A stretch of 64,000 bases of DNA from Macrosoma leucophasiata (lineage: Eukaryota; Arthropoda; Insecta; Lepidoptera; Hedylidae), in contig JAWQUS010000001.1 of assembly GCA_036365455.1 (NCBI GenBank), positions 22,919,001-22,983,000 of the forward strand, read 5' to 3'. Positions 43,368 to 54,593 of this stretch are shown here, one piece after another. Under the pieces are notes generated by a model. That model was not told where the DNA came from. It made no database searches and was given only the letters and a program-made list of their open reading frames with translations. Numbering within the stretch: the first letter of the stretch is position 1; each line of letters starts with the position of its first letter. The position numbers and the translations under genes were made by a program.

Positions 43368-43540
43368 TGTCAAAGGATTAACAGACAAGCAGATGGGCCA
43401 CCTGAATTCACCTGATGAAAAGTGGTTACCGTCGCCTATGAACATTTGCAACACCAGGGGAGTTGCCAACGCACTGCCAGCCCTGAAGGACTCTTTTGAC
43501 GCCAGTTTGATAGGAGCGAAAGTACTCTAAGTTATTCTAA
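43368..43540 (+). repeat. GGGCCACCTGA repeat
   Basis: CAGATGGGCCACCTGA, GTGGTTACCGTCGCC and CACGCACTGCCAGCC-like words (CCAACGCACTGCCAGCCCTG) mark a repeat that is common in Lepidoptera. Class unknown. Confidence 0.5.
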
Positions 43541-44350
43541 TTAGATTGGCATAAATAATTATCTTATTAAAAAAGCAGCTCAACCACGGATTAATTAAAG
43601 AATGCTTTGAATTTTTCCCTTATTATTTCTCTTACAAAGGAGATGTTGCAAAAATGTATGGACCTCCGGCCATGTATTGTACACAATGTCATTATACAGG
43701 CAAAATCAATATAAAACGTTTTTTACTGCATATTTTCACTTATTTAGCTTTGTTTGCAGTTACAAAACATAATTTGCAGTTAGAATTGCAACTCAAAACT
43801 AACATGGCAAATATGGCGGGCGATGTCATTTTGACATTTTCATTTTTTAAATGGTATTTTGATTATAGAACTTGGAGAAGAAAGTAATATTTTCTACATA
43901 CTATCAAAATCGATTGATCCCAAGTGTCGGCTGTATCGCCGCCATGTTTAACAGTTTAGTTGAAAATGATAAAATCGTTTGAATTAAATGTGGTTGTAAC
44001 TCTAAAATATATTCTTGAATAAATTAATTGTATTTTTTTTGGATTCTTCTTTAATTTACCCATTTTTTGAGGACGTGTACGAACCAGGGCCGAGCTCGCA
44101 ACATCTCCTTTTAATTGAACTGGCAGAGAAAAGGCCCAAATTAACCTTTGAATATATAGAAATTAACCTCTAGAGTAAGTAATTTGTAGCTGAATTTGAT
44201 ATTGTTATACTCTATAATATTGAAACGGGTAGTGTAAAAGTTCTATTACGGCATTTTGTGCTTTTTTAACCTTTTTGATTACAAGAAATTAGAATCAACG
44301 CGGTTTGCATTCACGATATTGTTAACGTTGCCTGCATACGGGTACTTTTT
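43541..44350. other. Unassigned intergenic sequence
   Basis: The 77-codon frame at 43654-43887 has no domain and no splice context. Nothing else is seen. Confidence 0.4.
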
Positions 44351-44384
44351 CTACCCTGAATAGCCAATTTAGGCTATTCAGGGT
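44351..44384. repeat. Perfect hairpin, 14-bp arms
   Basis: TACCCTGAATAGCC faces its exact complement across AATTTA. Confidence 0.9.
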
Positions 44385-44424
44385 AAATTGTTTGCCAATA
44401 TTCTTGAAAATAACCATCGTTCAC

Positions 44425-44640
44425 TCTCGGAGGAGAATTCTTCCTTTAGTGCGGTCAGTCCATCGAACAATGACGGTCACACCATTCTAACACGGAGGTA
44501 GGAAATACAACTCTGGATGGGCAGCAGCATTACGACAAAACCCGCCACTACGATAGTCTGCCAGCATTACGATTATGGCATATTCTCCGCTAATGACTCA
44601 CAATACTATTGGGGAACTTTTCGGAATGCTACCAGAGAAT
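44425..44640 (+). repeat. TGCTGCCCATC family, plus copy
   Basis: Shares GGAGGAGAATTC, GATGGGCAGCAGCATTACG and TGGCATATTCTCC with 540-775 in inverse orientation. It runs straight into the GTCCGCGG repeat. Confidence 0.65.
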
Positions 44641-44846
44641 ATGTAATAATACTACGTATAGAATGGACACTTCGATGTCCCGCCCGATTTCCCTACTTCA
44701 CCCAACTTATGGGCGACGGTTGGTATTTTCTACGTGCTACGCACACAGGTGCTCGTGTAAATACACGTCACTGATTGATGTCTGCGTAATAGAGACCAAA
44801 TTAAGCGTTTGTATGGAATTTTGGCGAAGTGTCCGCGGTGTGATGC
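44628..44846 (+). repeat. GTCCGCGGTGTG repeat, best copy
   Basis: AGAGAATATGTAATAATAC, CACTTCGATGTCCCGCCCG, CTACGTGCTACGCACACAGG, GCGAAGTGTCCGCGGTGTG. It is uninterrupted and serves as the reference for 4533-4738 and 14405-15303. Confidence 0.75.
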
Positions 44847-44894
44847 TACTGTCCCGTGGACGTCTTCCGGCTGAAATGATGTGATCTCACAGGC

Positions 44895-45150
44895 ACACAC
44901 TTTCTCTCGCTCTCTATCTCTCTCCTTGTATCCGTGACGAAGTACAAAGATAAGGGGATATCGTCTCTGTAGATTTGTCAGTGCCTCTGCGTCTCTTGTC
45001 CGTGTCCCTGTCTCCGTTTTTTCTACGTGTCCCAGTCTCTATGCCTTCGTCTATTTGTCACTGCCGCTGTCTCGTACCTCTGTTTGCGTTCCTCTGTGTG
45101 TCTACCTGTCTTTCTGTGTCAGTCTCTGCTTCTATGTCTGTTACTCATGT
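44895..45150. repeat. Degenerate TGTCTC-type pyrimidine tract
   Basis: About 250 bases of CTCTC, TGTC and GTCTCTG words on the plus strand, a decayed microsatellite. It makes the Ser/Leu/Val-rich frame at 44975-45214, which is not a gene. Confidence 0.7.
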
Positions 45151-45185
45151 TTTCTTGGAAAATGTCTGTGGTGTGTGTGGTCCCT

Positions 45186-45225
45186 TAAGGCTTCAACTAG
45201 TGGAACTGCACTAGTTGAAGCCTTA
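45186..45225. repeat. Perfect hairpin, 17-bp arms
   Basis: TAAGGCTTCAACTAGTG faces its exact complement across GAACTG. Confidence 0.95.
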
Positions 45226-45318
45226 GACTAAATAGTGGGCGTTCATATTGTTTTATATTACCTAGATAAGATAGTCTCTGTACAAAAAAAACTAACAATA
45301 AAACTTCTTTTCAGCAAC

Positions 45319-45549
45319 ATTTTTTTTTTTTTTTTTATGTTATGGAAGTGGTAAACAAGCATGCAGTTCACATTGATGTTAAGTGATGACTGCAGCCTAT
45401 AGACATCCACACAAAGACCAAGGTCAAAATGCAGATGCGTTACCACTCCTGAGGCCTAAGGTCTTATGCCTCTGTGCCGGAAATTACAGGGCCGTACATT
45501 ACCACCTGACCGGAACACGATAGTGTTGAACACTACCATTTAGCGGCAA
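45319..45549 (-). mobile_element. ACTGG-family tail, 5'-truncated, long T/A run
   Basis: Starts with about 18 T on the plus strand (its A-tail) and ends at ACCATTTAGCGGCAA. Few differences from the full copies, so fairly young. Confidence 0.85.
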
Positions 45550-45613
45550 ACATGGTTTATTTCTTTCATGTAGTAAAACAGACTTATATATATATATGTA
45601 TATATAATATATA

Positions 45614-45969
45614 CAGGGTTAAATATATCTAACACATAAATCGTCAAAGGTGAGTTAGGTACGTTAAGACTAACAACTTTTATTCTATGACTTTTGCCAA
45701 AACGCAGTACATCATAAGAAATAAAATCGTTTCAAATGGGACTTCTATCAATTGTTAGCACTACGTTTCGTAGGTATATTTTAACATATATACAGACGTC
45801 AGCTGTTTACGTAACGTGAAGTTAAGAAGTATTAGAACTGCAAATTCTATTTATTATTTTTTGTATGGTAAAAAAAAATATTGAATTAGAAAGTTGTATA
45901 ACAAAAGTTTTAGTCTTGATGAGCCAAAGCCTCCCTTTAAGAATTATGCGCTAGTTACAAATAACCCTG
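45614..45969. mobile_element. MITE with CAGGGTTA ends
   Basis: TA-CAGGGTTAAATATATCTAAC on the left mirrors the right end TAACCCTG-TA, with further similarity to ~25 bases. TA flanks on both sides fit a Tc1/mariner target. 356 bases, no transposase. Confidence 0.65.
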
Positions 45970-45978
45970 TATATATAT

Positions 45979-46276
45979 ATTTTTTTTAGGTAATGCAAGT
46001 GGCAAACTTGCATGCAGTTCACATTGATGTTAAGTGATGACTGCAACCTATCGACACTTACACAATGACCAGAGGTCAAAATGCAGATGCGCTGCCACTC
46101 CTGAGGCATTAGGTGTTATGCCTCTGTGCCGGAAATTACAGGGCCGTACATTAACACCTGCCCGGAACACGATAGTGAAACCCACATACATGAACACTAC
46201 CATTTAGCGACAAGTATATTAGGTAATGCGGTGGTGCCAACGCCCACAAGCTGTTACTGGAGCTCTACCACCAGTA
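45979..46276 (-). mobile_element. ACTGG-family tail, full-length type
   Basis: Abuts the MITE to its left. Has a small extra piece (AAACCCACATACA) within GATAGTG...TGAACACTACC and ends CTCTACCACCAGT. Confidence 0.85.
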
Positions 46277-46477
46277 AAAAATAATATATAATGTATACAT
46301 AAATCTGAAGTTAGGTGAAGATGTAGCGTAACATGTAAAGACAATGTGACATGATAAGTATTAACTGCACATGCAACATCGCCCCAAGTCAAACCTCAGG
46401 CCAAAAGTCTGCGATTCGGATGCCTGGACGAAATAACATATTCTATTTATTATGATGGTGACACATAAGCTAGCGCG

Positions 46478-46810
46478 CATGGCGGCTGTTGTAGATCGTA
46501 AGCGATCTACTCGGCGATACGGGCGCGGTCAGGTGTGTGATGGGTGACCGCTAGTGGTGAATTAAAATGCGCGTTTCCGTGCTTCGGAGGGCACGTTAAG
46601 CCGTCGGTCACGGTTGCTATCGATAGATAGCAATCGTTAACCTTGTCGGAGGCCTTATGAGCAGTTTGAAAACATCCGACAGCGGGTTGGCCACTAACCC
46701 CTATCTCCACCAACCCGCATTGGAGCAGCGTGGTGGAGTAAGCTTTAGGCCTCTTACCGAAAAAGGGGGCGGGACTCGTACTCAGCAGTGAGACGTATGA
46801 TGGGTTGCCA
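46478..46810 (+). mobile_element. RTE-like retroelement tail, longest copy
   Basis: GTAGATCGTAAGCGATCTAC, GATGGGTGACCGCTAGTGG, CGTGCTTCGGAGGGCACG, CAGCGTGGTGGAGTAAGC, CTCAGCAGTGAGACGTATGA, GTTGCCATTATTA. No coding part. Confidence 0.75.
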
Positions 46811-46835
46811 TTATTAATATTATTTAATAAGCTAT

Positions 46836-46950
46836 CACTTCACATGGATGTTTAGTAATAACTGCACTCTAGACACCAAAGGTAAGAATGCCATCTTTTC
46901 GCCACCTCTAAGGCCTAAGTTGTTTTGGCTCGGTGATACAATTTTAAAAC
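46836..46950 (-). mobile_element. Old ACTGG-family piece
   Basis: CACTTCACATGGATGTTTAG, CTCTAGACACC, CACCTCTAAGGCCTAAG follow the minus-strand family order. Confidence 0.5.
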
Positions 46951-47325
46951 ACATTTGCTTTTTCCAAGTCTTTTAATCACTATCACTACATATTATAAAG
47001 TAAAGCCCCCCCTATTTTCTAATGGATTCTTAACGGATTTTGTTTCTGTTTGAAATGTTGGCTAAAGGGGTAGTTTTTTGGTGGTTTTCTGGGGAAGGTT
47101 TATATCTATAATAAATGCTAAAAGTGTATCGGTAATATTGGTAATCTATTAAAAATCTATCTACAAAGTCAATTAATTTACCTACATACACATGTATCTT
47201 AGAATGCTACATCACCTTCACCATCCTTATGTGTTGACGTCCCCAAAAGATTGGCATCATAGCACATATTATATCATGAGCAGACTCAATAAATAGGTTT
47301 CTGTTAACTACAGATTCTGCTTGGT

Positions 47326-47537
47326 GAAATAAATAAAATATGCTTACACTCACAGCCCCACAGTAGGTATAAACATGTGTCGTTGGTGTCGTTGTACACA
47401 TACAACACATACACAAACACCCAGACCCGAAACACATATCTGTAGGCCATACAAATATATGTCCCGGGGCGGGGATCGAAACCACGACCCTACGAATCAA
47501 ACAGTCATCTCACACCTCTGGACTAACCTGGTTGTCA
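47326..47537 (-). mobile_element. CCCGGTTAGTCC tRNA-derived SINE
   Basis: Full-length minus copy, somewhat decayed in box B (GGTTTCGATCCCC). Ends ATTTTATTTAT on its own strand. Confidence 0.8.
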
Positions 47538-47599
47538 ATGTTAACGAAGTAAAACTATTCAAAATAATTTATGATATCCTCAACTTTTGAGGGTGACTG

Positions 47600-47776
47600 T
47601 TAGGCTGAGGCTACAGTGGACAGCGACTTGCGATGCGACTGGAAGAGTGTATCAAAATCAAAATGTACTGCATACAGATGTGATTCAGTGTAGCCACTTA
47701 GGGAAGCATTCATTACGTTGTTTTAATCGTTCATGTGTCGCAGTTCGCTTCGCGGCTTAATGTAGCCTCAACCTTA
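47600..47776. mobile_element. MITE with GAGGCTACA ends
   Basis: Left TAGGCTGAGGCTACAGTGG mirrors right TTAATGTAGCCTCAACCTT. Interior GCGACTTGCGATGCGACT and TGTCGCAGTTCGCTTCGCGG. A single similar end (TTGAGGCTACAGTGTC) is at 63343. Confidence 0.6.
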
Positions 47777-49084
47777 TAGTTTCAGTGATTAAATTATCAG
47801 TAAGATAACATGCTTGTAATTTAAATTAAAAGTTTTTGTTTAAGATTTAATTCCAGGTTATGATGTGTTTATTCATGTTAGTTTTGCATCCAATGAAATG
47901 CATATTTGTAAGTTTCAGTACGAAGAATGATTATTACTAGACGAATAAGTTCAATTTCGCGATCTTTACTGTTTCGAGAGATGCGAGAGAAGAGAAAACT
48001 AATGACAAAATATGTAAACAACTTACCATAATTCATTTTCTAGGCGAAGTATCACTTCATACGCATAATTTAATATCAGAAAATTATTCTGCATTCGTTT
48101 AATAATAATTTATCGAAAAAAAGACTTTCAAAGTCTTACATTTATTTATCAAAACAAATCAACAAGTTACATCAAATTCATCAAACAATCAAAATACATA
48201 CGAACAAGTACTACGAAATACCAACTGGGATACCAACCAACCAAACCAAACTTTGGGCTAGTGACGGACGGGTGACGGCTTGTCACGCTGTAGACTTTGG
48301 GCGTGTTCAGTAACATTAAAAACTTATATGATCTTACAAGAATTTGAAGAATTTTGAAATCGAACAATAAAGAACTACATAGGCAATCTGCCGGGCGGGT
48401 TGGGCAGATTGGGCATAATGATAAGTCCCAATAAGCCCATAAGTAACGAAGTAGTTTAATAAATCTATGTTTGATTTGTAAGTTGACCTAAATTGCTCTA
48501 GGCTGTTCCTTTGAATTAATTTTAATTATTTAAGGGCATTTTCTAATAAAAGCGTCACATTTATTGCATTTATCATATAAAAAAATGTGATAATTATTAG
48601 AAATAAAGATTTTTGAAGTTTTGTAAGTTTTTGGTCTGGGAGAAGGAGTTGGTTAGGTGATGGTTCCACAATTATGATATGTTGGAGAATCACCAGTGAA
48701 AAGGATACTTATAGATAACTAGTGGTCCGCCCCAGCTTCACACGCCTAAATTGTTGTCTACATTACTATTTTAATTTTCTTAAAACGCTTTGAGATATTT
48801 TTGATTAAGGTTGGTTTTATAGTCAGACATATAAATTTATATATACATATATGTAGGTATATAAAAGTATAAATAAGTAAAGTACTATTTGTATATGAAA
48901 TATATATTTTTTGTCGTAGACATTTTTTAAATTCATCAATATTATGTATGTGTTGTCCTGTATGCTCCATAATATTACTTCCATACTTTGCCTTGTTCTA
49001 ATGACTTTCAAAATGACGATTATGGCATTTATGGCGTTTAATCTACACCTGACGATTTTCCAAATGCACTACCATTTTTAGTTT
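47777..49084. other. Mostly unassigned intergenic sequence
   Basis: At 48719-48745, TAGTGGTCCGCCCCAGCTTC is a minus-strand Helitron-like end. Otherwise only AT-rich sequence with short frames is visible. Confidence 0.4.
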
Positions 49085-49183
49085 TCCACACAATCCGTAG
49101 GTTGACTGGTAGAGAATGCTTTCAAACATTAAGTCCACCTCATGTACTTTATTTGTGCAGAAAAATTAAATAAATAAATTACT
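49085..49183 (+). mobile_element. 5'-truncated LINE: 3' tail only
   Basis: GGTTGACTGGTAGAGAATGC, CATTAAGTCCACC, TTGTGCAG and AAATAAATAAATT match the 3' end of the intact LINE at 59964-63276. An opposite-strand ACTGG copy starts at its tail. Confidence 0.8.
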
Positions 49184-49469
49184 TTTTTTATACATAAGAA
49201 GTAGTAAACAAGCATGCAGTTCACGTTGATGTTAAGTGATGACTGCAGCCTTTAGACACTTACACAAAGTCCAAGGTCAAAGTGCAGATGCGTTACCACT
49301 CCTGAGGCCTAAGGTGTTATACCTCTGTGGCAGAAATTACAGGGCCGTACATTACCACCTGACCGAAACACGATAGTGCTGAAGACTACCATTTAGCAGC
49401 AAGTATATTAGGTAATGCAGTGGTGCCTACGTCCGCGAGCTCCACCACTGGAGCTCTACCACCAGTAAA
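49184..49469 (-). mobile_element. ACTGG-family tail, full-length type
   Basis: T-run, ATAAGAAGTAGTAAACAAGC, then the full order to CTCTACCACCAGT. It is tail-to-tail with the LINE fragment on its left. Confidence 0.85.
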
Positions 49470-49781
49470 AACTAACCTAAACTTACCTAAATAAAAAGTA
49501 TTTTATGTAAGTGTTTCAGTTCATCTGCTTTAGCGTGATTGAGCAACAAACATGATGTGAGATACCTATCGATATTTTTATAGTCGGTGCCGCGTAATTT
49601 TAATTTAAATTTGGGTTTGAGTTTGAGTTTGACTGGGTTTGACATGTTTTGCACGTAACTTTAAAAACTGCTGACTTTCTCAATCGGTTCAAAAATATTT
49701 TATTTTTTGTTTTTTGCAACTAGCCCTACTATACTACTATTAGTTCGATTATCTATTGATCGAACTATTTGTTTTATTATA

Positions 49782-51080
49782 ATAGGTTGAAGAAAAAGTC
49801 TTTTCGCAATAGTATGTATGAACTTGTAATAAAATCTCTTTGGCTGTAGTATTTGTATCTGGCTGGTTTTGGTATCATTGAAAGTTAAAATTTTAAAGAA
49901 CGTAATTCCAAATTCAAATTAGGCAAATGTGTGATTTTCATTTGTTTTTCGTACTGTCAAGATGAGTGAATCTAATGAAGAAATTCGATACATTTTAAAA
50001 TTTTACTACAAAAAAGGTAAAAATGCAACGCAAGCCGCGAAAAAAATGAGCGATGTTTATGGACCTAGTGCTGTGTCTGTGAGAGTAGCAGAAATTTGGT
50101 TTAAGCGTTTTCAATCCGGAAATTTTGATGTCAAAGATACACCTCGCTCTGGTCGCCCTATTACGGATGAAATGGATGCCATTTTTGAAAAAGTGGAGCA
50201 AGATCGACATATCAGTAGTTACGACGTAGCTGAAGAACTGAGAATTGAAATTGAATCACAAAACAGTTTTGGCGCATTTGAAAAAAGCTGGGTACAAAAA
50301 AAAGCGCGATATTTGGGTACCTCACGAGCTCACTGAAAGAAACCTAATGAACCGTGTACTCATTTGTGATTCTTTATTACGACGTAATGAAACCGAATCA
50401 TTTTTGAAGAAGCTGATAACTGGTGATGAAAAGTGGATCACGTACGACAAGAACGTGCGAAAAAGGTCGTGGTCAAAGGCCGGTCAGGCTTCACAGACTG
50501 TGGCGAAACCCGGGTTAACTCGCAATAAGGTGATAAGGTGATGTTGTGTGTGTGGTGGGATTGGAAGGGCATTATTCATTATGAGCTATTACCACCAGGC
50601 AGGACTATCGATTCTGAACTCTACTGCGAACAACTGATGAGATTAAAGCAAGAAGTTGAGAGAAAGCGGCCGGAATTGATCAACAGAAGGGGTGTGGTGT
50701 TTCATCATGATAACGCTAGACCTCACACATCTATAGCCACTCAGCAAAAATTAAGAGAGTTTGGCTGGGAGGTGTTAATGCATCCGCCGTATAGTCCTGA
50801 CCTTGCACCTTCAGATTTCCACCTGTTTCGGTCTCTTCAGAATTCTTTATGCAATGTTAGGTTAACATCACGAGAGGACTGCCCAAATCCACTTGTCGCG
50901 GTATTTTGATGAGAAGTCCCAAAATTTTTATAGCAATGGGATCATGTCCCTTCCTACAAGATGGCAAAAGGTTATCGAACAAAATGGTACATACATACTT
51001 TAGTTAAATTTAAATAAACTGTATTAAAAAATGTTTAGAATTATCTTAAAAAATGCGAAGAAACTTTTTCTCCAACCAAA
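49782..51080 (+). mobile_element. Mariner element, ~1.3 kb, decayed
   Basis: TIRs: left GGTTGAAGAAAAAGTCTTTTCGCA; right, on the other strand, GGTTGGAGAAAAAGTTTCTTCGCA. TA flanks both sides. Size and transposase fit the mariner family of Tc1/mariner. Confidence 0.9.
49962..50995 (+). pseudogene. Mariner transposase, at least three frameshifts
   Basis: Homologous over its whole length. The N-terminal helix-turn-helix part (MSESNEEIRYILKFYYKKGK, PRSGRPIT) is in frame 1 to about 50255. The middle (NHKTVL, GYKKKRDIWVPHEL, LITGDEKWI) is in the next frame to 50520. The frame returns at 50538 (MLCVWWDWKGIIHYELLPPG, HHDNARPHTS, YSPDLAPSDFHLF). The last part (MSLPTRWQKVIEQNGTY) lies in yet another frame after about 50880. 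The DD34D acidic residues (GDEKW, HHDN, LAPSD) are still visible. The second shift coincides with an 8-base duplication (AAGGTGAT twice at about 50526-50542). It belongs to the irritans/mellifera side of the family in my reading and is inactive. Confidence 0.88.
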
Positions 51081-51100
51081 TATATAAAAATCCAAAAACC

Positions 51101-51272
51101 ATGACGCCTGTAATCCCCTAAGGGGTAGGGAGAGATAAATCGGATTCATGCATACATCCTCGATTCGCCGGTCACGTTTTGGCCCATGTTACACGCGGCG
51201 AGCCTGTTGACATCTCCGGGCACTTTACCAAACTTTGAGGTACTGAGAAGCCTCCAGAAAATAGAAAAATCT
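51101..51272 (-). mobile_element. CAGTAGC SINE, 3' half
   Basis: ACGCCTGTAATCCCCTAAGG, CACGTTTTGGCCCATGTTAC, GACATCTCCGGGCAC. Minus strand, 20 bases right of the mariner. Confidence 0.7.
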
Positions 51273-51769
51273 ATCAAACTATAAATATTTCGACCTATCA
51301 ACAATTTACCAGTCTATCATCAAAATACCTAGTATTCCAGTTGGGCGGTCTATCAGTACGCTTGAATTCTAACAATTATAATGTACCGATTTTAATATTC
51401 ATCCATACCTTTTTAAACTCCGTCCAATATAATCCGAATGTCAAATACATACAAACAAAAAAAAACTTAGAGTTGTCTATAAAAAAAAAAAAATCGTTTT
51501 GTGAAGTAAGTATGTACATAAAGTGTAAAATATAACAGACATTAATAATAAATAAAAATTAGTATAAAATATTTACAGTAAAGTTGACATCAAATTTTTC
51601 AATATCATCTTTCCAAAAACTTAGTAAAAGAAACTTTAAATCTCGCACCCCTTAACGCTAAGTCCCAAGTAGATGACAGTTTTTGTATGGGCGCCCCGCA
51701 CGATTGCTTTGACATGACACGTTCGTTGGATGACTGTAGGTAATTAACACGTTCGTTTTCTTTAGACTG
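51273..51769. other. Unassigned intergenic sequence
   Basis: A-rich runs near 51460 and 51480. Nothing recognisable. Confidence 0.4.
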
Positions 51770-51943
51770 TGCTAATATTATAAATGCGAAAGTAACTCTA
51801 TCTGTCTGACTGTCTATTACCTTTTCACGTCCAAACGACTGAACCCATTTTAATGAAATTTGGTACAGAGATAGAACTGACTTTGAGAAAGAACATAGGC
51901 TACTTTTCGACATCCATGCGGGTGAAACCGCGGGCAACAGCTA
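51770..51943 (+). mobile_element. Helitron-like element, best copy
   Basis: GTGCTAATATTATAAATGCG at the left, CGACTGAACCCATTTTAATG inside, and GGTGAAACCGCGGGCAACAG then CTAGT at the right: the full pattern of a lepidopteran non-autonomous Helitron. Confidence 0.8.
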
Positions 51944-52040
51944 GTGTTATATAAATAAAATATTGCTTGTGCCAAATAGCTTGGCTATAGCGAGCGGTTA
52001 CTGAATCCACTTTTATGTCGATATCCACAAAATAGGACGC

Positions 52041-52223
52041 ATGGTGCCCTCCGTTAATTATTTATTGTGGCTACGTCCAGAATCAAAAGCCATCGAGGAG
52101 GAGCTGTGCGAGCTCGTGTTCAGGCCAGCGTTCGTGTATACCATCAATGCTTGGATAGGATGGCCCAGCTACATATCCTTTGCACAACTGCACGTCACGG
52201 CGGGACTAACGCAAAGCACTTAA
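52041..52223 (+). other. 60-codon frame of unknown nature
   Basis: Reads MVPSVNYLLWLRPESKAIEE..., with mixed, protein-like composition and higher GC than the flanks. A second frame is open over the same stretch. I recognise no domain. It could be a decayed exon or a transposon fragment. Confidence 0.2.
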
Positions 52224-52395
52224 AAATAAGGAGTAAATGGGTGATACCAATTGTCAGAAAATGGGGTTCGTAGTTTTTTTGGTGTTTCATTTGTGGCTGT
52301 AATGTTCTCGGTGTATAACGGAACAGCTTCTTCGTCTGTCATCTACTCATCTGTCATGTGAACTCATGTCATCTGTCTGTCATGTGTTTCATGAC

Positions 52396-54255
52396 CAGTG
52401 TTGCCAGATCAGGTAATTACCCCTAGATGTAGGGTTTTTTCGAACCGAGAGAGGGGCAGAATAGGAGGAAAAATAATTAAGGGCATTTCTTAGGGAAAAT
52501 TTTAGAAATACGTTAAATACAGTTTTTTGCCTTAAATCACTTTCCTGACGTTGTGTGTTGATGGTTTTTCACCATCTTACATTCTTTGAGTACTACAACT
52601 AGTCGAGGTATAGATGTTGAAAATAACGAATTTTAGTAAACAAACAATTTTTGTCTCGTAACTTCCTAATCTGTCAAACTTAATCGTTATATCAAACCCC
52701 TCTAATGAGCAAACCTTCGATAGTGTAATGGTACGAACGAAACTTCATAATCCCTCACGACAGAGGGAGGAGGGGGGGGGGGGATTCGGGGGTATAGACG
52801 AATCCTCGTACCCGAAGCGTTGGAGGCGTGGTCCTAAATGAGGATTGTGGCACGCGGGGAAACTCACTGAGGGAGGCCATATATACACTTTTTTTAAGGG
52901 AGCTTTTTAGCCCGTTTTGTATATATATTTTAAAATATTTTTTTTCGGGCATATTATTTTTTCACCCTCAGTTATTCCCCCGCGTGCCGATTACAAGTAG
53001 TCGTGATTTAATAAGTTAAACATTTTTAGATTTTCTATTGTGAGGGGCCACACGTCCGCACCGCCACTCTGGCCTAAGCCGGGCGGCACAGCCACGGACC
53101 CGATTCCGAGCAACTCCGTTCCTCAACCAGGGCTTGGACCCGGTAAGTGGACGGGGCTCGAACCCACCCAGTAGGATGCGGATGGGTGGGGCCTGTCAAG
53201 TGATATGTGTGTCAGTGTGAGTGTATATGGCGTATGACGTATATGGCGGCTTTCACTGTGATCCGGGGGATGGGGGCCACTGGGGGGATAGGATGGGCGA
53301 TATCGGCTCGACGTGCTCCCAGCGAGGAGGCGGTGGGAGGATCTCACGTGGCAATGGACGACCCTCGGGTGGACGGTTGTGGAGGGGGCGAATCGGCGGA
53401 TATGCTCGTGGGGTCCATTGTCCGCACGGTCGAACATTCGACGCGCTAGACGAACAACTAACGCTAGACAAACTCCTCCACGGACTCAACCCCTAGGTCC
53501 CGGGCGATGACGTCGTTGCGCACGTACCTCCCCGCGCCTGTGATCAGCCGGAGAGACACGTTCTGCTGAGCCTGAAGCCGACGTCACTGCGTAGCGGAAC
53601 ATAAAGCATACCATGCTGGCGCAGCGTACGTCAGCCTCGAGCCGACATAGATTTTATAAAGCCGGATTTTGGTTCGATTGTGCCTGCTGCACCACGTGGT
53701 TCACGGTGGGCACCATGCGGAGTGCGCGGTCGATGCTACACCCAAGGTCTGGCTATGTCCTGGCCTCGCAATCGGAGCGACTGAGGCTAGCGGCGGACTC
53801 GTGTGACGATTGCGGCCGTCTTGTCTACATTGACGCAGGTCCAGCAGGTGTTGCATTTTGCGATTGCTAAATGCATGGGCCGAATCGCAGCCCTCCACCT
53901 GACCTGACTTGACTTGACGTAGAACCGCCGATCTTGGAGAAAGTCAACTACCACCTTATAAATGCCAGATAGTAGTCTGGCAGCTACTTTCTCTAGCTTG
54001 CTTTTTTATGTCTAGAAAAACTCCGACCGCGTCGTGATCTCGGTTGACTTCAACGGCAAGGTGATGCAGCACCCGGGTCAGTTAGAGCGTGGTTGAGTGT
54101 CCCACGCTATAATGGTACTAGCGCAGCATTCAGCGTCGTAGATAGTTCGATTCCCCTTCAATTTTTTTAAGCTAATTCTAAGGGACTTATAAGTGGAAAC
54201 CAAAATACTCTAGGCCGCTCTAAGGGTATGTCGCTGAGACCATCGGGCAACACTG
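52396..54255. mobile_element. 1.86-kb TIR element (CAGTGTTGCC ends)
   Basis: CAGTGTTGCCAGAT at the left mirrors the right end ATCGGGCAACACTG. The flanking octamers TTCATGAC (52388-52395) and GTCATGAC (54256-54263) agree at 7 of 8, like an 8-bp target duplication of hAT type. No matching transposase is seen; the interior holds a G run at 52768-52781 and Jockey-type debris. Confidence 0.55.
53040..53600 (-). pseudogene. Jockey-type reverse transcriptase, C-terminal debris
   Basis: Minus-strand frames give NVSLRLITGAGRYVRNDVIA, RDLGVESVEEFV and, after a frame change, LARRMFDRADNGPHEHIRRF. This is the pattern of the region after the reverse transcriptase in Jockey-type LINEs. It is GC-rich, unlike its surroundings, and broken. 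53600-53900 is equally GC-rich and may belong to it, but I cannot read it. Confidence 0.6.
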
Positions 54256-54419
54256 GTCATGACTGTCAGTTTACTCAGTATAAAGTTTTCCACTGGCGTC
54301 TGATTATTATTTACTCATTTACTCACTTCAAATATTTCAATTTCTTACATTATTTTTAAGTTTTAACTGCTCGCAACTGTTAAGAGATAAGATAATTATT
54401 ATTTAAAATAACAGTCGTA

Positions 54420-54593
54420 GTTGATACGCTTCTTACAGTAGTATATCACTTTGTGTATAGTATCGGAAAAATTGTAGTTCTCTTCTGATTCAAAACTTGT
54501 TTGTTGAAATTGTGATTTTTTTTTGTACATTTAATTTCTAAATAAAACTGTGATATATATATATATATATATTTAGCTGTGATTTTGTAATTA
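54420..54593 (+). promoter_or_regulatory. Upstream region / 5' UTR of the ACOX3 gene
   Basis: Holds a (TA)n run at 54554-54572 and a possible acceptor TATTTAG just before the start exon, so a 5' UTR intron is possible. No clear initiator. Confidence 0.3.

Noticed and set aside
44975..45214. 79-codon frame with Ser/Val/Leu repeats
   Set aside because: It is a by-product of the degenerate TGTCTC tract.
53123..53510. Several long frames on both strands at 53.1-53.5 kb
   Set aside because: High GC makes all frames open. Only the minus-strand pieces with VRNDVIARDLGVESVEEF and LARRMFDRAD fit a family (Jockey).
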